Source: Candidatus Micrarchaeota archaeon RBG_16_49_10
Lineage (GTDB): Archaea; Aenigmatarchaeota; Aenigmatarchaeia; CG10238-14
Direction: 5' to 3'
DNA length: 5,014 nt
Assembly (NCBI GenBank): GCA_001784635.1
Contig: MFRS01000014.1
Location: 5,135 to 10,148 of the forward strand
Shown: positions 1 through 5,014 of the stretch, piece after piece
Position numbering within the stretch: the first letter of the stretch is position 1
How the letters are laid out: each line of letters opens with the position of its first letter
Program-made: the position numbers and the translations under genes
Notes under the pieces: model-generated
Seen by the model: the letters and a program-made list of their open reading frames with translations, nothing else
Told to the model about the DNA's origin: nothing
Database searches by the model: none

Positions 1-536
1 ATGTTCACCAACCACTCCTCGTACCATGTCGGCTCTACCGTCCACATACACTCATAGACCTTGTCGAATGTCGCGTTGTAACCGGGCTCGTCGGTAGCGT
101 CATCCGCCGGCGGAACATCGCTCGGCAGCTCGACCTGCTGGCCGTTGCCCAGCGTCACGTTCGAACTATTGACCACCAAACCCGTGCAAAGGGCTTCGGT
201 CAAGTTTGCGACGATGACCTTAGCATAGCTCAAGTCAGCCGCGCCATTCAAATCCCTTGCTATCACCAGCTCGCTGACCTGCTCGCCCGTGAACGCGTAG
301 AAGCCGTCCCTGAGGTGGGATTGCGGCGTTATCGATCCTTCCATGCTTTGAGGGAAGTTGCCTGGCGTCGAACCCCCAAGCAATGCGTCGTCCAGTCCCC
401 AATCGAAGAACTTGTCGATGAGGTATATCTTCGGTCTGATGTTCCCGGGCTGTGCCCCTATTGGGAATGTCTGTGCTATCACTGTGCCTGCAGTTAAAAC
501 AGCTACCACAAAAAATGTCAAAAAAAGTTTCTTCAT
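1..536 (-). CDS. Secreted or surface protein, N-terminal part (cut by left window edge)
   Basis: This is the first 178 codons of an exported protein of unknown function, and the reading frame is still open at the window edge. The start is the ATG at 536. An in-frame TAA lies five codons upstream (551-549), and the only other possible start between them is a GTG at 545. Residues 1-21 form a classical signal peptide: a basic MKK, then a hydrophobic core (LFLTFFVVAVLTAGTVIA), with likely cleavage after VIA before QTFP. The mature part has four N-glycosylation-type sequons (near residues 111, 123, 126 and 154), only two cysteines (117 and 163), and a beta-rich look around GFYAFTGEQV and YECMWTVEP. 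From memory, similar GEQ and CxWTVE segments occur in large exported proteins of DPANN archaea with Ig-like domains; this is recollection, not a search. The frame reads well throughout and explains the region better than any overlapping frame. Exported nature is fairly certain; function is unknown. Confidence 0.85.
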   Translation of the reverse strand, partial: MKKLFLTFFVVAVLTAGTVIAQTFPIGAQPGNIRPKIYLIDKFFDWGLDDALLGGSTPGNFPQSMEGSITPQSHLRDGFYAFTGEQVSELVIARDLNGAADLSYAKVIVANLTEALCTGLVVNSSNVTLGNGQQVELPSDVPPADDATDEPGYNATFDKVYECMWTVEPTWYEEWLVN

Positions 537-542
537 GTTTAA

Positions 543-546
543 CACC
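543..546 (-). promoter_or_regulatory. Weak Shine-Dalgarno-like GGTG before the exported-protein gene
   Basis: Reading the minus strand, GGTG is followed by TTAAAC and then the ATG at 536, a spacing of six bases. GGTG matches part of the archaeal ribosome-binding consensus (GGAGGTGAT). The match is only four bases and includes the alternative GTG start, so it supports the ATG but does not prove it. Confidence 0.4.
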
Positions 547-602
547 GTTTAGATGGTTTTTTGTTCCTAAGTAGGATTGACTTCGCTTTTTTCTTAAAAA
601 AC

Positions 603-614
603 AATTTCTATAAG
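603..614 (-). promoter_or_regulatory. Possible TATA box for the exported-protein gene
   Basis: The minus strand reads CTTATAGAAATT here, about 70 bases before the ATG at 536. Archaeal TATA boxes sit about 25-27 bases before the transcript start, so transcription would begin near 580 and leave a leader of roughly 45 bases. The spacer holds other TATA-like stretches, notably CTTATATTA at 701-709, so which one is used cannot be told from sequence. Confidence 0.3.
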
Positions 615-713
615 TGAGTAAACAATAGAACACTACCTCTTAATAGTTCTTTAGGCTGAAAGAAAATATTTTAAGCTTATTTAGAAGTTTTTTTTCTATC
701 TAATATAAGTTAT

Positions 714-728
714 GAGAGGAGAAAATAA
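714..728 (-). terminator. Possible pyrimidine-tract terminator after the CYTH gene
   Basis: Just after the CYTH stop codon the minus strand reads TTATTTTCTCCTCTC. Archaeal RNA polymerase can stop at T-rich tracts without a hairpin. The tract is short and interrupted by C, so the call is tentative. Confidence 0.25.
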
Positions 729-738
729 GTACTGAGGG

Positions 739-1326
739 TCAGATTAATCGATTCTTTTTCGCATATACCATTGAAACTGTATCCGAAGTGACATCCCCCA
801 GTCCAAATCCTAAGATTTTCATCTGTCTCTTGAGTTTTTCCGCAGCGTCTTCGGGGTTGTCGCCGTCGACCTCCAATTCCCCGGTCCAGCCAAGGTTTGG
901 GATGAACTCATTAACGGTTCTGAATTTGTGCCCAGGTATCTCGTACAAAGTGCAGTCCTTTTTTTCTACCGAGAACCACTGTCTGAAACCCAAAGACTCC
1001 AGCAGCCTTTTGCATTCCCCGAAGCTGCCCTCATATAGGCATAGCTTGCCTTCCTTGAGGTTGGACCTCTTGAACTTCAGCCCGTTGACGTCTAAAATTT
1101 CCAGCTCAGAGAACAATACGCTGCATTTTGGGTCTGGCTTTTTCCAAACTCTTATCCTCAGGTTCTTTTTGCTCGGGTTCCAGGGTTTTTCCAAGTCATT
1201 TACATAATAATAGTCGGTGAACTCGTAGTCAAAGACCACCTTTGCCCTTAACTCTTTGAGTTTCTCTTTGAATTCATCTATGTCAGGAATCATGAACCTT
1301 ACTTCGCATTCGAAGCGAGACGCCAT
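739..1326 (-). CDS. CYTH-domain protein (class IV adenylate cyclase / triphosphatase-like)
   Basis: This is a complete 195-residue protein of typical length for the CYTH superfamily, whose members bind triphosphates inside a beta-barrel tunnel. Known activities include class IV adenylate cyclase, thiamine triphosphatase and inorganic triphosphatase. The N-terminus has the family signature strand with acidic residues E6 and E8 (FECEVRF), but position 10 is Arg where the canonical ExExK motif has Lys. Other matching elements in order are DIDEFKEKLKELRAKV (helix 1), the DYYYVND stretch near 38-44, LRIR (56-59), LESLGFRQWFSVEKKDCTLYEI (109-130, cited by position), and LGWTGELEVDG (145-155) with E150 and E152, followed by helix EDAAEKLKRQMKILGF. 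There is no signal peptide or membrane segment, so it should be cytosolic. The ATG at 1326 is the only reasonable start, since an in-frame TAG lies six codons upstream. No strong ribosome-binding site is seen. The fold assignment is solid; substrate and activity are unknown. Confidence 0.85.
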   Translation of the reverse strand: MASRFECEVRFMIPDIDEFKEKLKELRAKVVFDYEFTDYYYVNDLEKPWNPSKKNLRIRVWKKPDPKCSVLFSELEILDVNGLKFKRSNLKEGKLCLYEGSFGECKRLLESLGFRQWFSVEKKDCTLYEIPGHKFRTVNEFIPNLGWTGELEVDGDNPEDAAEKLKRQMKILGFGLGDVTSDTVSMVYAKKNRLI

Positions 1327-1355
1327 CTGACCACAATAATTCTATGGAGTTTCAG

Positions 1356-1371
1356 AAATAAAGTTTTAAAA
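1356..1371 (-). promoter_or_regulatory. Possible TATA box for the CYTH gene
   Basis: The minus strand reads TTTTAAAACTTTATTT, some 30-45 bases before the ATG at 1326. With archaeal TATA spacing, transcription would start within a few bases of the ATG, giving a nearly leaderless message. That agrees with the absence of a clear Shine-Dalgarno sequence. The low-complexity AT stretch makes the exact box uncertain. Confidence 0.4.
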
Positions 1372-1381
1372 CAAAATAAAA
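1368..1381 (-). terminator. T-tract terminator after the surface-protein gene
   Basis: Five bases after the TGA of the large gene the minus strand reads TTTTATTTTGTTTT. Such oligo-T tracts are the usual intrinsic stop signal of archaeal RNA polymerase. There is no stem-loop in front of it. It overlaps the putative TATA region of the next gene. Confidence 0.45.
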
Positions 1382-1386
1382 GCCAA

Positions 1387-4300
1387 TCACTTCCTGTTCA
1401 TCAGTCGCTTGAGCACCAGCAACGATACGAAGAGCGTCGCGGCGAATGAGGCTACTATGACTACCGGGCTGACCAGAGCCACAAGGCCTGTCAATGGCGA
1501 CTTCCCTTCGTTGGGTATTGTGGTCATCGTGGTCTCGCCCCCTCCCTCGTAAACTATCTGCGTCTCTGTTGCCTTTGGGATTGTGGTAGTGGTGGTGATT
1601 GTCAACCTTGAAAGCAGCCCGCCTCCTCCTGAAGCAGAGGCTCCAGGACCACCCGTCCCTCCACCGCCGCTCCCGCTACCGCTCGGCACCGTCGTGGCCG
1701 CAACCTTATCAGTATCGCAGACGAAGTCAGTGACAACAACGCCCCATTCCATGTTGGCAGGCGAGAGCCCGTCGCTCACTATGACCCTCACCGAGTGCTT
1801 GCCAACCTCCCCGTTGGCCGGGCAGTACCTGTATGTGGTCCCGGATCCGGACTCCTTCCCGTCAAGCATCCACCTGTACGAGAGCCTGTCGCCGTTTGCG
1901 TCCTCGGCCTTAGCCATGAAAGTGAGGCAGTTGCCCTCCTGGACTGAGACCTCGCTGTCTATGGGAGAGTATGAAGTTATGTGCGGCGCATTGACAGTCG
2001 GATCCTGAGGTATTTGGTCTCCTGGCGGGTCTATGTAGATTAGGTAGCTCTTGTACTCGCTTGTCGCGTTGTCGCTATCCCATCCGTCGTTGTCCGTGTC
2101 AGTGGCGGCTATGGTGAAGTTCAGGTACTTCCATTTGTACTGGCACGCTGCTGGGTCGGGTCCGCTGCATAGGGCGGGTATCGTGAAATCGTAATGGCTG
2201 CCAGACTTCAATCCAGGCAATACAGAGCCTTCAAGCTCCACCTTCTGGCTGTTATAATTGTAAACGCTGTAGCTCAGCTCGACGAGGCCGACACCGCTTG
2301 AGTCGGTTATGTCTATCGAGACCGGCGTGGACTTGTTGAAGTCGGTGAACCAGCCCGTCGTTCCCCTCTTGGCATAGACCGCGTTCGCAAAGTCTGGCCC
2401 GAGCTCGTCGTCATCGATGATCATGCTACCTCCATAGTTCCAAGGCGATTCGACGCTGTTCCCCGCGAAGTCAGTCGCCTTCACCTTCCATGACAGCTCC
2501 CTGTTTATCCAGTCGAGCCATATCTCCCTGGGCAGCACATAGCAGTACTTGTAGTGGTTAGCTCCGAGGTTCTCGACGGTCGTGTAGTTCGCCCACGAGA
2601 CCACGTCCTGGCAGAAGAAGTGGGTCTTGAACTCCACGCTCTCTATCCCGCAGCCGTCGGCATCGAATATCTCGACGCACATCTTGTAGCCGGCCTGGGT
2701 ATCATCCTCAATCACACCATCATCGGTCATGCTGTCCTGGTCTATGTTGGGCGCATCCCTGTCGTTCTGGCACTGGGGCGTGCAGTATTGTGGCAATTGG
2801 GTGACCCATGTCCCCTCATTTGAGCACCAGAATGCCTGACCTTCGACTAGGACGGCCTTGCACGCCTCGTCGCATCTGTAGTTCCTAGGCTCGCAGCATC
2901 CCGCGCCCTGGCATTCCACCTTGCAGCTCTGCTGGGTGACTTCCCAGTCCACCAGCGTGTGCAGCTGCCCAAGCTGGTCATAGTTGTCGCAATCGACGTT
3001 ATAATCATTAGTTATCGCGCAGCAGCCGTCGCCCGTGCATCCGATCGTGCAGCTTTGCGCAGTCACGTTCTGCTTCCACCAGTCGCACGTGTCCTGGGCC
3101 TCATCCGCGACAGCATCGCTGTTTATGCAGCTTACCAAGCGGTAGTCGGTAGGCGCACAAGCCCCTCCATCGAGCGACTCGGCACATCCATAATCATACC
3201 ATTCGCATATGCCTGTAGTGAGGTTGGCGGTCTTCTTGTCGTAGTCGTTGCAGTTCTTCGTCACCGAGCTGCATAGGTTGCCGTTGACGTAGTATTCGTT
3301 AAGCCTGTCAGGTGTGGTTGGGCTGCAGAAGTCCTTGCTCGAGCTTGACTGGCATTGCCCATTTGAGCAGCCGTTGTACTTGCTGCAGGTGCCTGGCGTC
3401 ATGTATTGATTGGGGTCCAATGGGGTTGAATTGGTTGGGTTGTCCGTGTCCGATATACCGACAGGGCACGATTGGATGAGCTGCTGGTTGTAGTTGCACG
3501 TGCACAGCCCGAGAAGCTGGCAGTACCAGTCCTGGTAGACCCTGTCGTTGCCCGCGCAGTAGTAGCCGTCCTTCGCATCGCAGTCTTCGTTGCTGTCGCA
3601 CTCGTCTCCAAGGCTGCATCCCTCGTATATGCAACCGTCGCTTGGGTCGCAGACCTGGTTAGGCTGGAGGACGCAAGTCTTCAGGTGGCATCCCTGCTCG
3701 TCGCAGATGTTCTGGTAGGCCGGGTCCTCATAGTAGCATAAGTTGCCCTCGACCCTCCCCGGGTCGCAGGTCACGTTGCTGTAGCTGCAGCCACAGCTGT
3801 TTTGGCAGTTGCCGTTGAAGTAGCATATGTCAGATTGCAGGTAGGCCGGGCAGTCCGACTTCTCGTCGCACGTCGCGCCGCAAATCCCCTGCACGCAGTG
3901 TGATACGGTGGAAGGTTCATCACAGACGGCCTCATTGTCCGTGCATGCGCAGCCCTGTGTGCATGTGTTGTCCGCAGTGGCCTCGACCTTTATCGAGTCC
4001 TTAATGTTGTTTATTATCCCCTGGTGCTCGACCAGCTGGTTGACAGTGGCGTTGCAGTAATCACAGAATATCTCGACGCACCTGTCGTCGGGGCAGTTTC
4101 CGTCGCTCTCGCACTGGGCGCCGCAAGACTGGTCGCACACCTGGCCGAACTGCTTCTGGCCATCGTCACAGCCACTCGCAGGCGTAACGGAATTGCATGT
4201 TCCTAATGCGCACCAGTGGTCTTCGGATACTTTGAACTTTTGGTCGACACAAACTTTCGCATCGAAATTATCAAAATCATTTGAATACTGCTGGGACTGC

Positions 4301-5014
4301 TGACAATATGCCACGCCAGTCGAAGGCTGGCTACAGCTATCGTTCTTGTAGAGGCATGCCGGGTCGTCCCATGGGGGAGTGTTAATTTCATTTCCAAGCT
4401 GGTCTCCCCCGCCAATCCAAATGTCATTGTTGCAGTAGCTGAGGGTGGTCTGGTTAACTGCACAATTAAATGTTGCTGGGTTGCAGTAGTTGTCCTTGTG
4501 GATCACCGTGTTCTCGTTGAGACAGAAGTTACCATCTGCGGGGCAGTTGCCATCCTGTATCGATGTGCTGTTCTGGCACACCAGGGTGCTCTCGACGCAA
4601 ACGGATGTCTGCATACCGCACTGCCCTATCTGGATGCCGCTGTAATTGTCGCAATCGAAGGTCTTGGTCTTGTTGACACTGGAGGAGCCTTTGACGCACT
4701 CGTGCCTTGCATCGCAGATGTAGTTCTGGAAGTATGTCGTGTTCTTCCACACATTTCCTGAGAGGCAGTCGTAATCCTCATAGTAGTACTCCAGATAATC
4801 GCAGTCCGAGTCCTTCACGCAACCCTCGGTGCATCCCAACACTGGGTCGCAGAACTGGCCCTGCTGGATTACGCAGGAGTTGAACTCACAGCCGCAGGTG
4901 CCCAAGTTGCAGCTCGGCGTCCCGGACTTGTAATAGAAGCATGTGTTCTCAGTGACGTGGGACTGGCAATCACCGTTCTCGTCGCACTGGGCACCGCATG
5001 ATTGGCTGCAGAAT
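1387..5014 (-). CDS. Giant Cys-rich repeat surface protein with PKD-like domain and C-terminal anchor (start outside window)
   Basis: The visible part is 1208 codons. The frame is open from the window edge at 5013 to the TGA at 1389-1387, so the true N-terminus and any signal peptide are missing. An internal TTG at 4905 should not be taken as the start, because the same Cys-rich repeat continues through the 36 codons before it. Counting from the first visible codon: residues 1-748 are a Cys-rich region with about 90 cysteines; about 754-866 and 869-994 are two probable Ig-like sandwiches; about 1011-1096 is PKD-like (EDANGDRLSYRWMLDG, then VGKHSVRVIVSDG); 1111-1133 is a Gly/Ser linker; 1138-1167 is a Thr-rich stalk with TTTTTIP and TTMTTIP; about 1175-1201 is one membrane helix; KRLMNRK is a basic cytosolic tail. 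Some 15 Asn-X-Ser/Thr sequons suggest N-glycosylation. The layout implies a type I protein displayed outside the cell with extensive disulfides, plausibly for adhesion or envelope structure, but no enzyme domain or known ligand is recognised. Function is inference only. Confidence 0.9.
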   Translation of the reverse strand, partial: FCSQSCGAQCDENGDCQSHVTENTCFYYKSGTPSCNLGTCGCEFNSCVIQQGQFCDPVLGCTEGCVKDSDCDYLEYYYEDYDCLSGNVWKNTTYFQNYICDARHECVKGSSSVNKTKTFDCDNYSGIQIGQCGMQTSVCVESTLVCQNSTSIQDGNCPADGNFCLNENTVIHKDNYCNPATFNCAVNQTTLSYCNNDIWIGGGDQLGNEINTPPWDDPACLYKNDSCSQPSTGVAYCQQSQQYSNDFDNFDAKVCVDQKFKVSEDHWCALGTCNSVTPASGCDDGQKQFGQVCDQSCGAQCESDGNCPDDRCVEIFCDYCNATVNQLVEHQGIINNIKDSIKVEATADNTCTQGCACTDNEAVCDEPSTVSHCVQGICGATCDEKSDCPAYLQSDICYFNGNCQNSCGCSYSNVTCDPGRVEGNLCYYEDPAYQNICDEQGCHLKTCVLQPNQVCDPSDGCIYEGCSLGDECDSNEDCDAKDGYYCAGNDRVYQDWYCQLLGLCTCNYNQQLIQSCPVGISDTDNPTNSTPLDPNQYMTPGTCSKYNGCSNGQCQSSSSKDFCSPTTPDRLNEYYVNGNLCSSVTKNCNDYDKKTANLTTGICEWYDYGCAESLDGGACAPTDYRLVSCINSDAVADEAQDTCDWWKQNVTAQSCTIGCTGDGCCAITNDYNVDCDNYDQLGQLHTLVDWEVTQQSCKVECQGAGCCEPRNYRCDEACKAVLVEGQAFWCSNEGTWVTQLPQYCTPQCQNDRDAPNIDQDSMTDDGVIEDDTQAGYKMCVEIFDADGCGIESVEFKTHFFCQDVVSWANYTTVENLGANHYKYCYVLPREIWLDWINRELSWKVKATDFAGNSVESPWNYGGSMIIDDDELGPDFANAVYAKRGTTGWFTDFNKSTPVSIDITDSSGVGLVELSYSVYNYNSQKVELEGSVLPGLKSGSHYDFTIPALCSGPDPAACQYKWKYLNFTIAATDTDNDGWDSDNATSEYKSYLIYIDPPGDQIPQDPTVNAPHITSYSPIDSEVSVQEGNCLTFMAKAEDANGDRLSYRWMLDGKESGSGTTYRYCPANGEVGKHSVRVIVSDGLSPANMEWGVVVTDFVCDTDKVAATTVPSGSGSGGGGTGGPGASASGGGGLLSRLTITTTTTIPKATETQIVYEGGGETTMTTIPNEGKSPLTGLVALVSPVVIVASFAATLFVSLLVLKRLMNRK
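1390..1683 (-). other. Gly/Ser and Thr-rich stalk, membrane anchor and basic tail
   Basis: The protein passes from a Gly/Ser-rich linker (GSGSGGGGTGG) to a Thr-rich stretch (LTITTTTTIP and later TTMTTIP), then a hydrophobic helix beginning LTGLVALVSPVVIVASF and ending LLVL, followed by KRLMNRK. This is the expected order for a flexible, possibly O-glycosylated spacer holding the ectodomain away from the membrane. No sortase motif or PGF-type archaeosortase signal is seen, so anchoring is by the helix. Confidence 0.8.
1726..1983 (-). other. PKD-like domain of the surface protein
   Basis: The segment starts ITSYSPIDSEVSVQEG, continues LTFMAKAEDANGDRLSYRW, and ends KHSVRVIVSDGLSPANMEW. The A-x-D-x-x-G-D-x-L-x-Y-x-W core and the V-x-V-x-V-S-D-G ending are characteristic of PKD and related cadherin-like folds in archaeal surface proteins. 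Two cysteines (LTF-preceding NC and YRYC) could form an internal disulfide. Confidence 0.65.
2032..2754 (-). other. Two probable Ig-like beta-sandwich domains of the surface protein
   Basis: Two tandem segments with alternating hydrophobic strands are seen here. The first runs from DRDAPNIDQDS to about WKVKATDFAGNSVESPW, whose TDFAGN-type ending is typical of bacterial and archaeal Ig-like domains. The second runs from about PDFANAVYAKRGTTGW through VSIDITDSSGVGLVELSYSV to YLNFTIAATDTDNDGWD, with the similar DSSGVG and ATDTDNDG turns. The boundaries are estimated by eye. Confidence 0.55.
2893..2937 (-). repeat. QSC-GCC module, copy 2
   Basis: The protein reads TQQSCKVECQGAGCC, preceded by LVDWEV, and matches the module at 3019-3063 at all four cysteines and several other residues. 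After it come YRCDEACK and QYCTPQC, where the Cys-rich region ends. Confidence 0.65.
3019..3063 (-). repeat. QSC-GCC module, copy 1
   Basis: The protein reads TAQSCTIGCTGDGCC, preceded by a Trp-containing segment (CDWWKQNV). It pairs with the module at 2893-2937, 42 residues further on. It is a different module type from the CGAxCDE blocks nearer the N-terminus. Confidence 0.65.
3556..3897 (-). repeat. Cys-rich repeat block, copy B
   Basis: The second copy reads CGATCDEKSDC, then ICYFNGNC, NSCGCSYSNVTCDP, CVLQPNQVCDPSDGC and SNEDCDAKDGYYC. It is longer than the block at 4765-5010 because it carries an extra half unit (NLCYYEDPAYQNICDEQGC), which itself resembles NTCFYY onward in copy A. This suggests growth of the protein by duplication of modules. 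Confidence 0.7.
4765..5010 (-). repeat. Cys-rich repeat block, copy A
   Basis: This protein-level repeat begins CGAQCDENGDC, continues through NTCFYY and GTCGCEFNSC to CVIQQGQFCDPVLGC, and ends near DSDCDYLEYYYEDYDC. It matches the block at 3556-3897 in cysteine spacing and many other residues. Each block appears to contain smaller units built on an acidic DxDC motif followed by CxxxN or CYY segments and a CGC or CxC pair. Confidence 0.7.

Larger units (their letters stand above)
537..738. other. AT-rich intergenic spacer
   Basis: This 202-base gap separates the CYTH gene stop from the next signal-peptide gene. It is strikingly more AT-rich than the flanking coding DNA and holds several TATA-like stretches on the minus strand (701-709 and 603-614), a run of eight T on the plus strand (688-695), and a short palindrome, TAAGCTTA (672-679). 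I found no tRNA-like cloverleaf, no C/D-box pair, and no convincing small reading frame. It most likely holds the end of the CYTH transcript and the promoter of the gene to its left. Confidence 0.6.

Noticed and set aside
235..633. A 132-residue minus-strand frame overlapping the signal-peptide gene
   Set aside because: It has no signal peptide, is Arg/His-rich in the manner of out-of-frame translation, crosses the AT-rich spacer, and overlaps the much better frame starting at 536.
672..679. Palindrome TAAGCTTA in the spacer
   Set aside because: An eight-base palindrome in AT-rich DNA is expected by chance and does not extend into a longer inverted repeat.
712..735. Seven-codon plus-strand frame beginning ATGAGAGGA after a TATA-like AATATAAG
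   Set aside because: It is too short to support, and it runs against all genes in the window. The TATA-like string is equally readable on the minus strand.
788..1207. Plus-strand frame opposite the CYTH gene
   Set aside because: The minus-strand frame has clear CYTH motifs. The plus product is Ser/Pro/Leu-rich low-complexity protein typical of an antisense shadow.
1583..2008. Plus-strand frame starting MVVVVIVNLESS
   Set aside because: It is the antisense of the Thr-rich stalk and PKD-like domain. The Val and Pro runs simply mirror Thr and Gly codons.
2554..3741. Several Val/Ala-rich frames on the plus strand (2554-2823, 2959-3276, 3472-3741) and short minus-strand frames (3308-3634, 3399-3611)
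   Set aside because: All lie within the Cys-rich gene. Their make-up follows from the biased codons of Cys, Asp, Asn and Gln, and none shows a domain or start signal.
4024..4761. Further shadow frames over the N-terminal visible part of the large gene
   Set aside because: They overlap a continuous and clearly real Cys-repeat frame and have no independent support.
1..5014. CRISPR array, tRNA or rRNA, transposon ends, phage or defence genes
   Set aside because: I saw no regular direct DNA repeats with spacers, no conserved RNA gene signatures, no transposase-like frame and no terminal inverted repeats. The repeats present are protein-level repeats inside a gene.

Overview
The window looks like chromosomal DNA of an archaeon, most likely an uncultured DPANN-type lineage. 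Three points support this, although none is diagnostic alone. First, a giant cysteine-rich, sequon-rich surface protein ends in a Thr-rich stalk (TTTTTIP) and one C-terminal membrane helix with a short basic tail. Second, the gene gaps are AT-rich with TATA-like boxes and T-tracts, instead of sigma-type promoters or hairpin terminators. Third, a small CYTH-family protein of archaeal style is present. No rRNA, tRNA, transposon or CRISPR is visible, so the lineage cannot be fixed further.

All three genes that can be supported lie on the minus strand, so transcription runs from high to low coordinates. From 5014 down to 1387 is the C-terminal 1208 codons of a surface protein whose true start lies outside the window. 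Its order is: a long disulfide-type Cys-rich repeat region, two probable beta-sandwich (Ig-like) domains, a PKD-like domain, a Gly/Ser then Thr-rich stalk, a membrane anchor and a basic tail. A 60-base gap with a T-tract and a TATA-like stretch follows. Then, at 1326 to 739, comes a complete 195-residue CYTH-domain protein with altered signature residues. A 202-base AT-rich spacer follows, and from 536 off the left edge runs the N-terminal part of a second exported protein with a clear signal peptide.

Two of the three genes therefore make exported or cell-surface proteins, and the third is a small, apparently cytosolic protein that would bind a triphosphate or polyphosphate if it keeps CYTH chemistry. 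No pathway links them on sequence evidence, and the spacers suggest separate transcription units rather than a tight operon. The most interesting object is the Cys-rich repeat protein. I see no sign of a defence system, mobile element or biosynthetic cluster.
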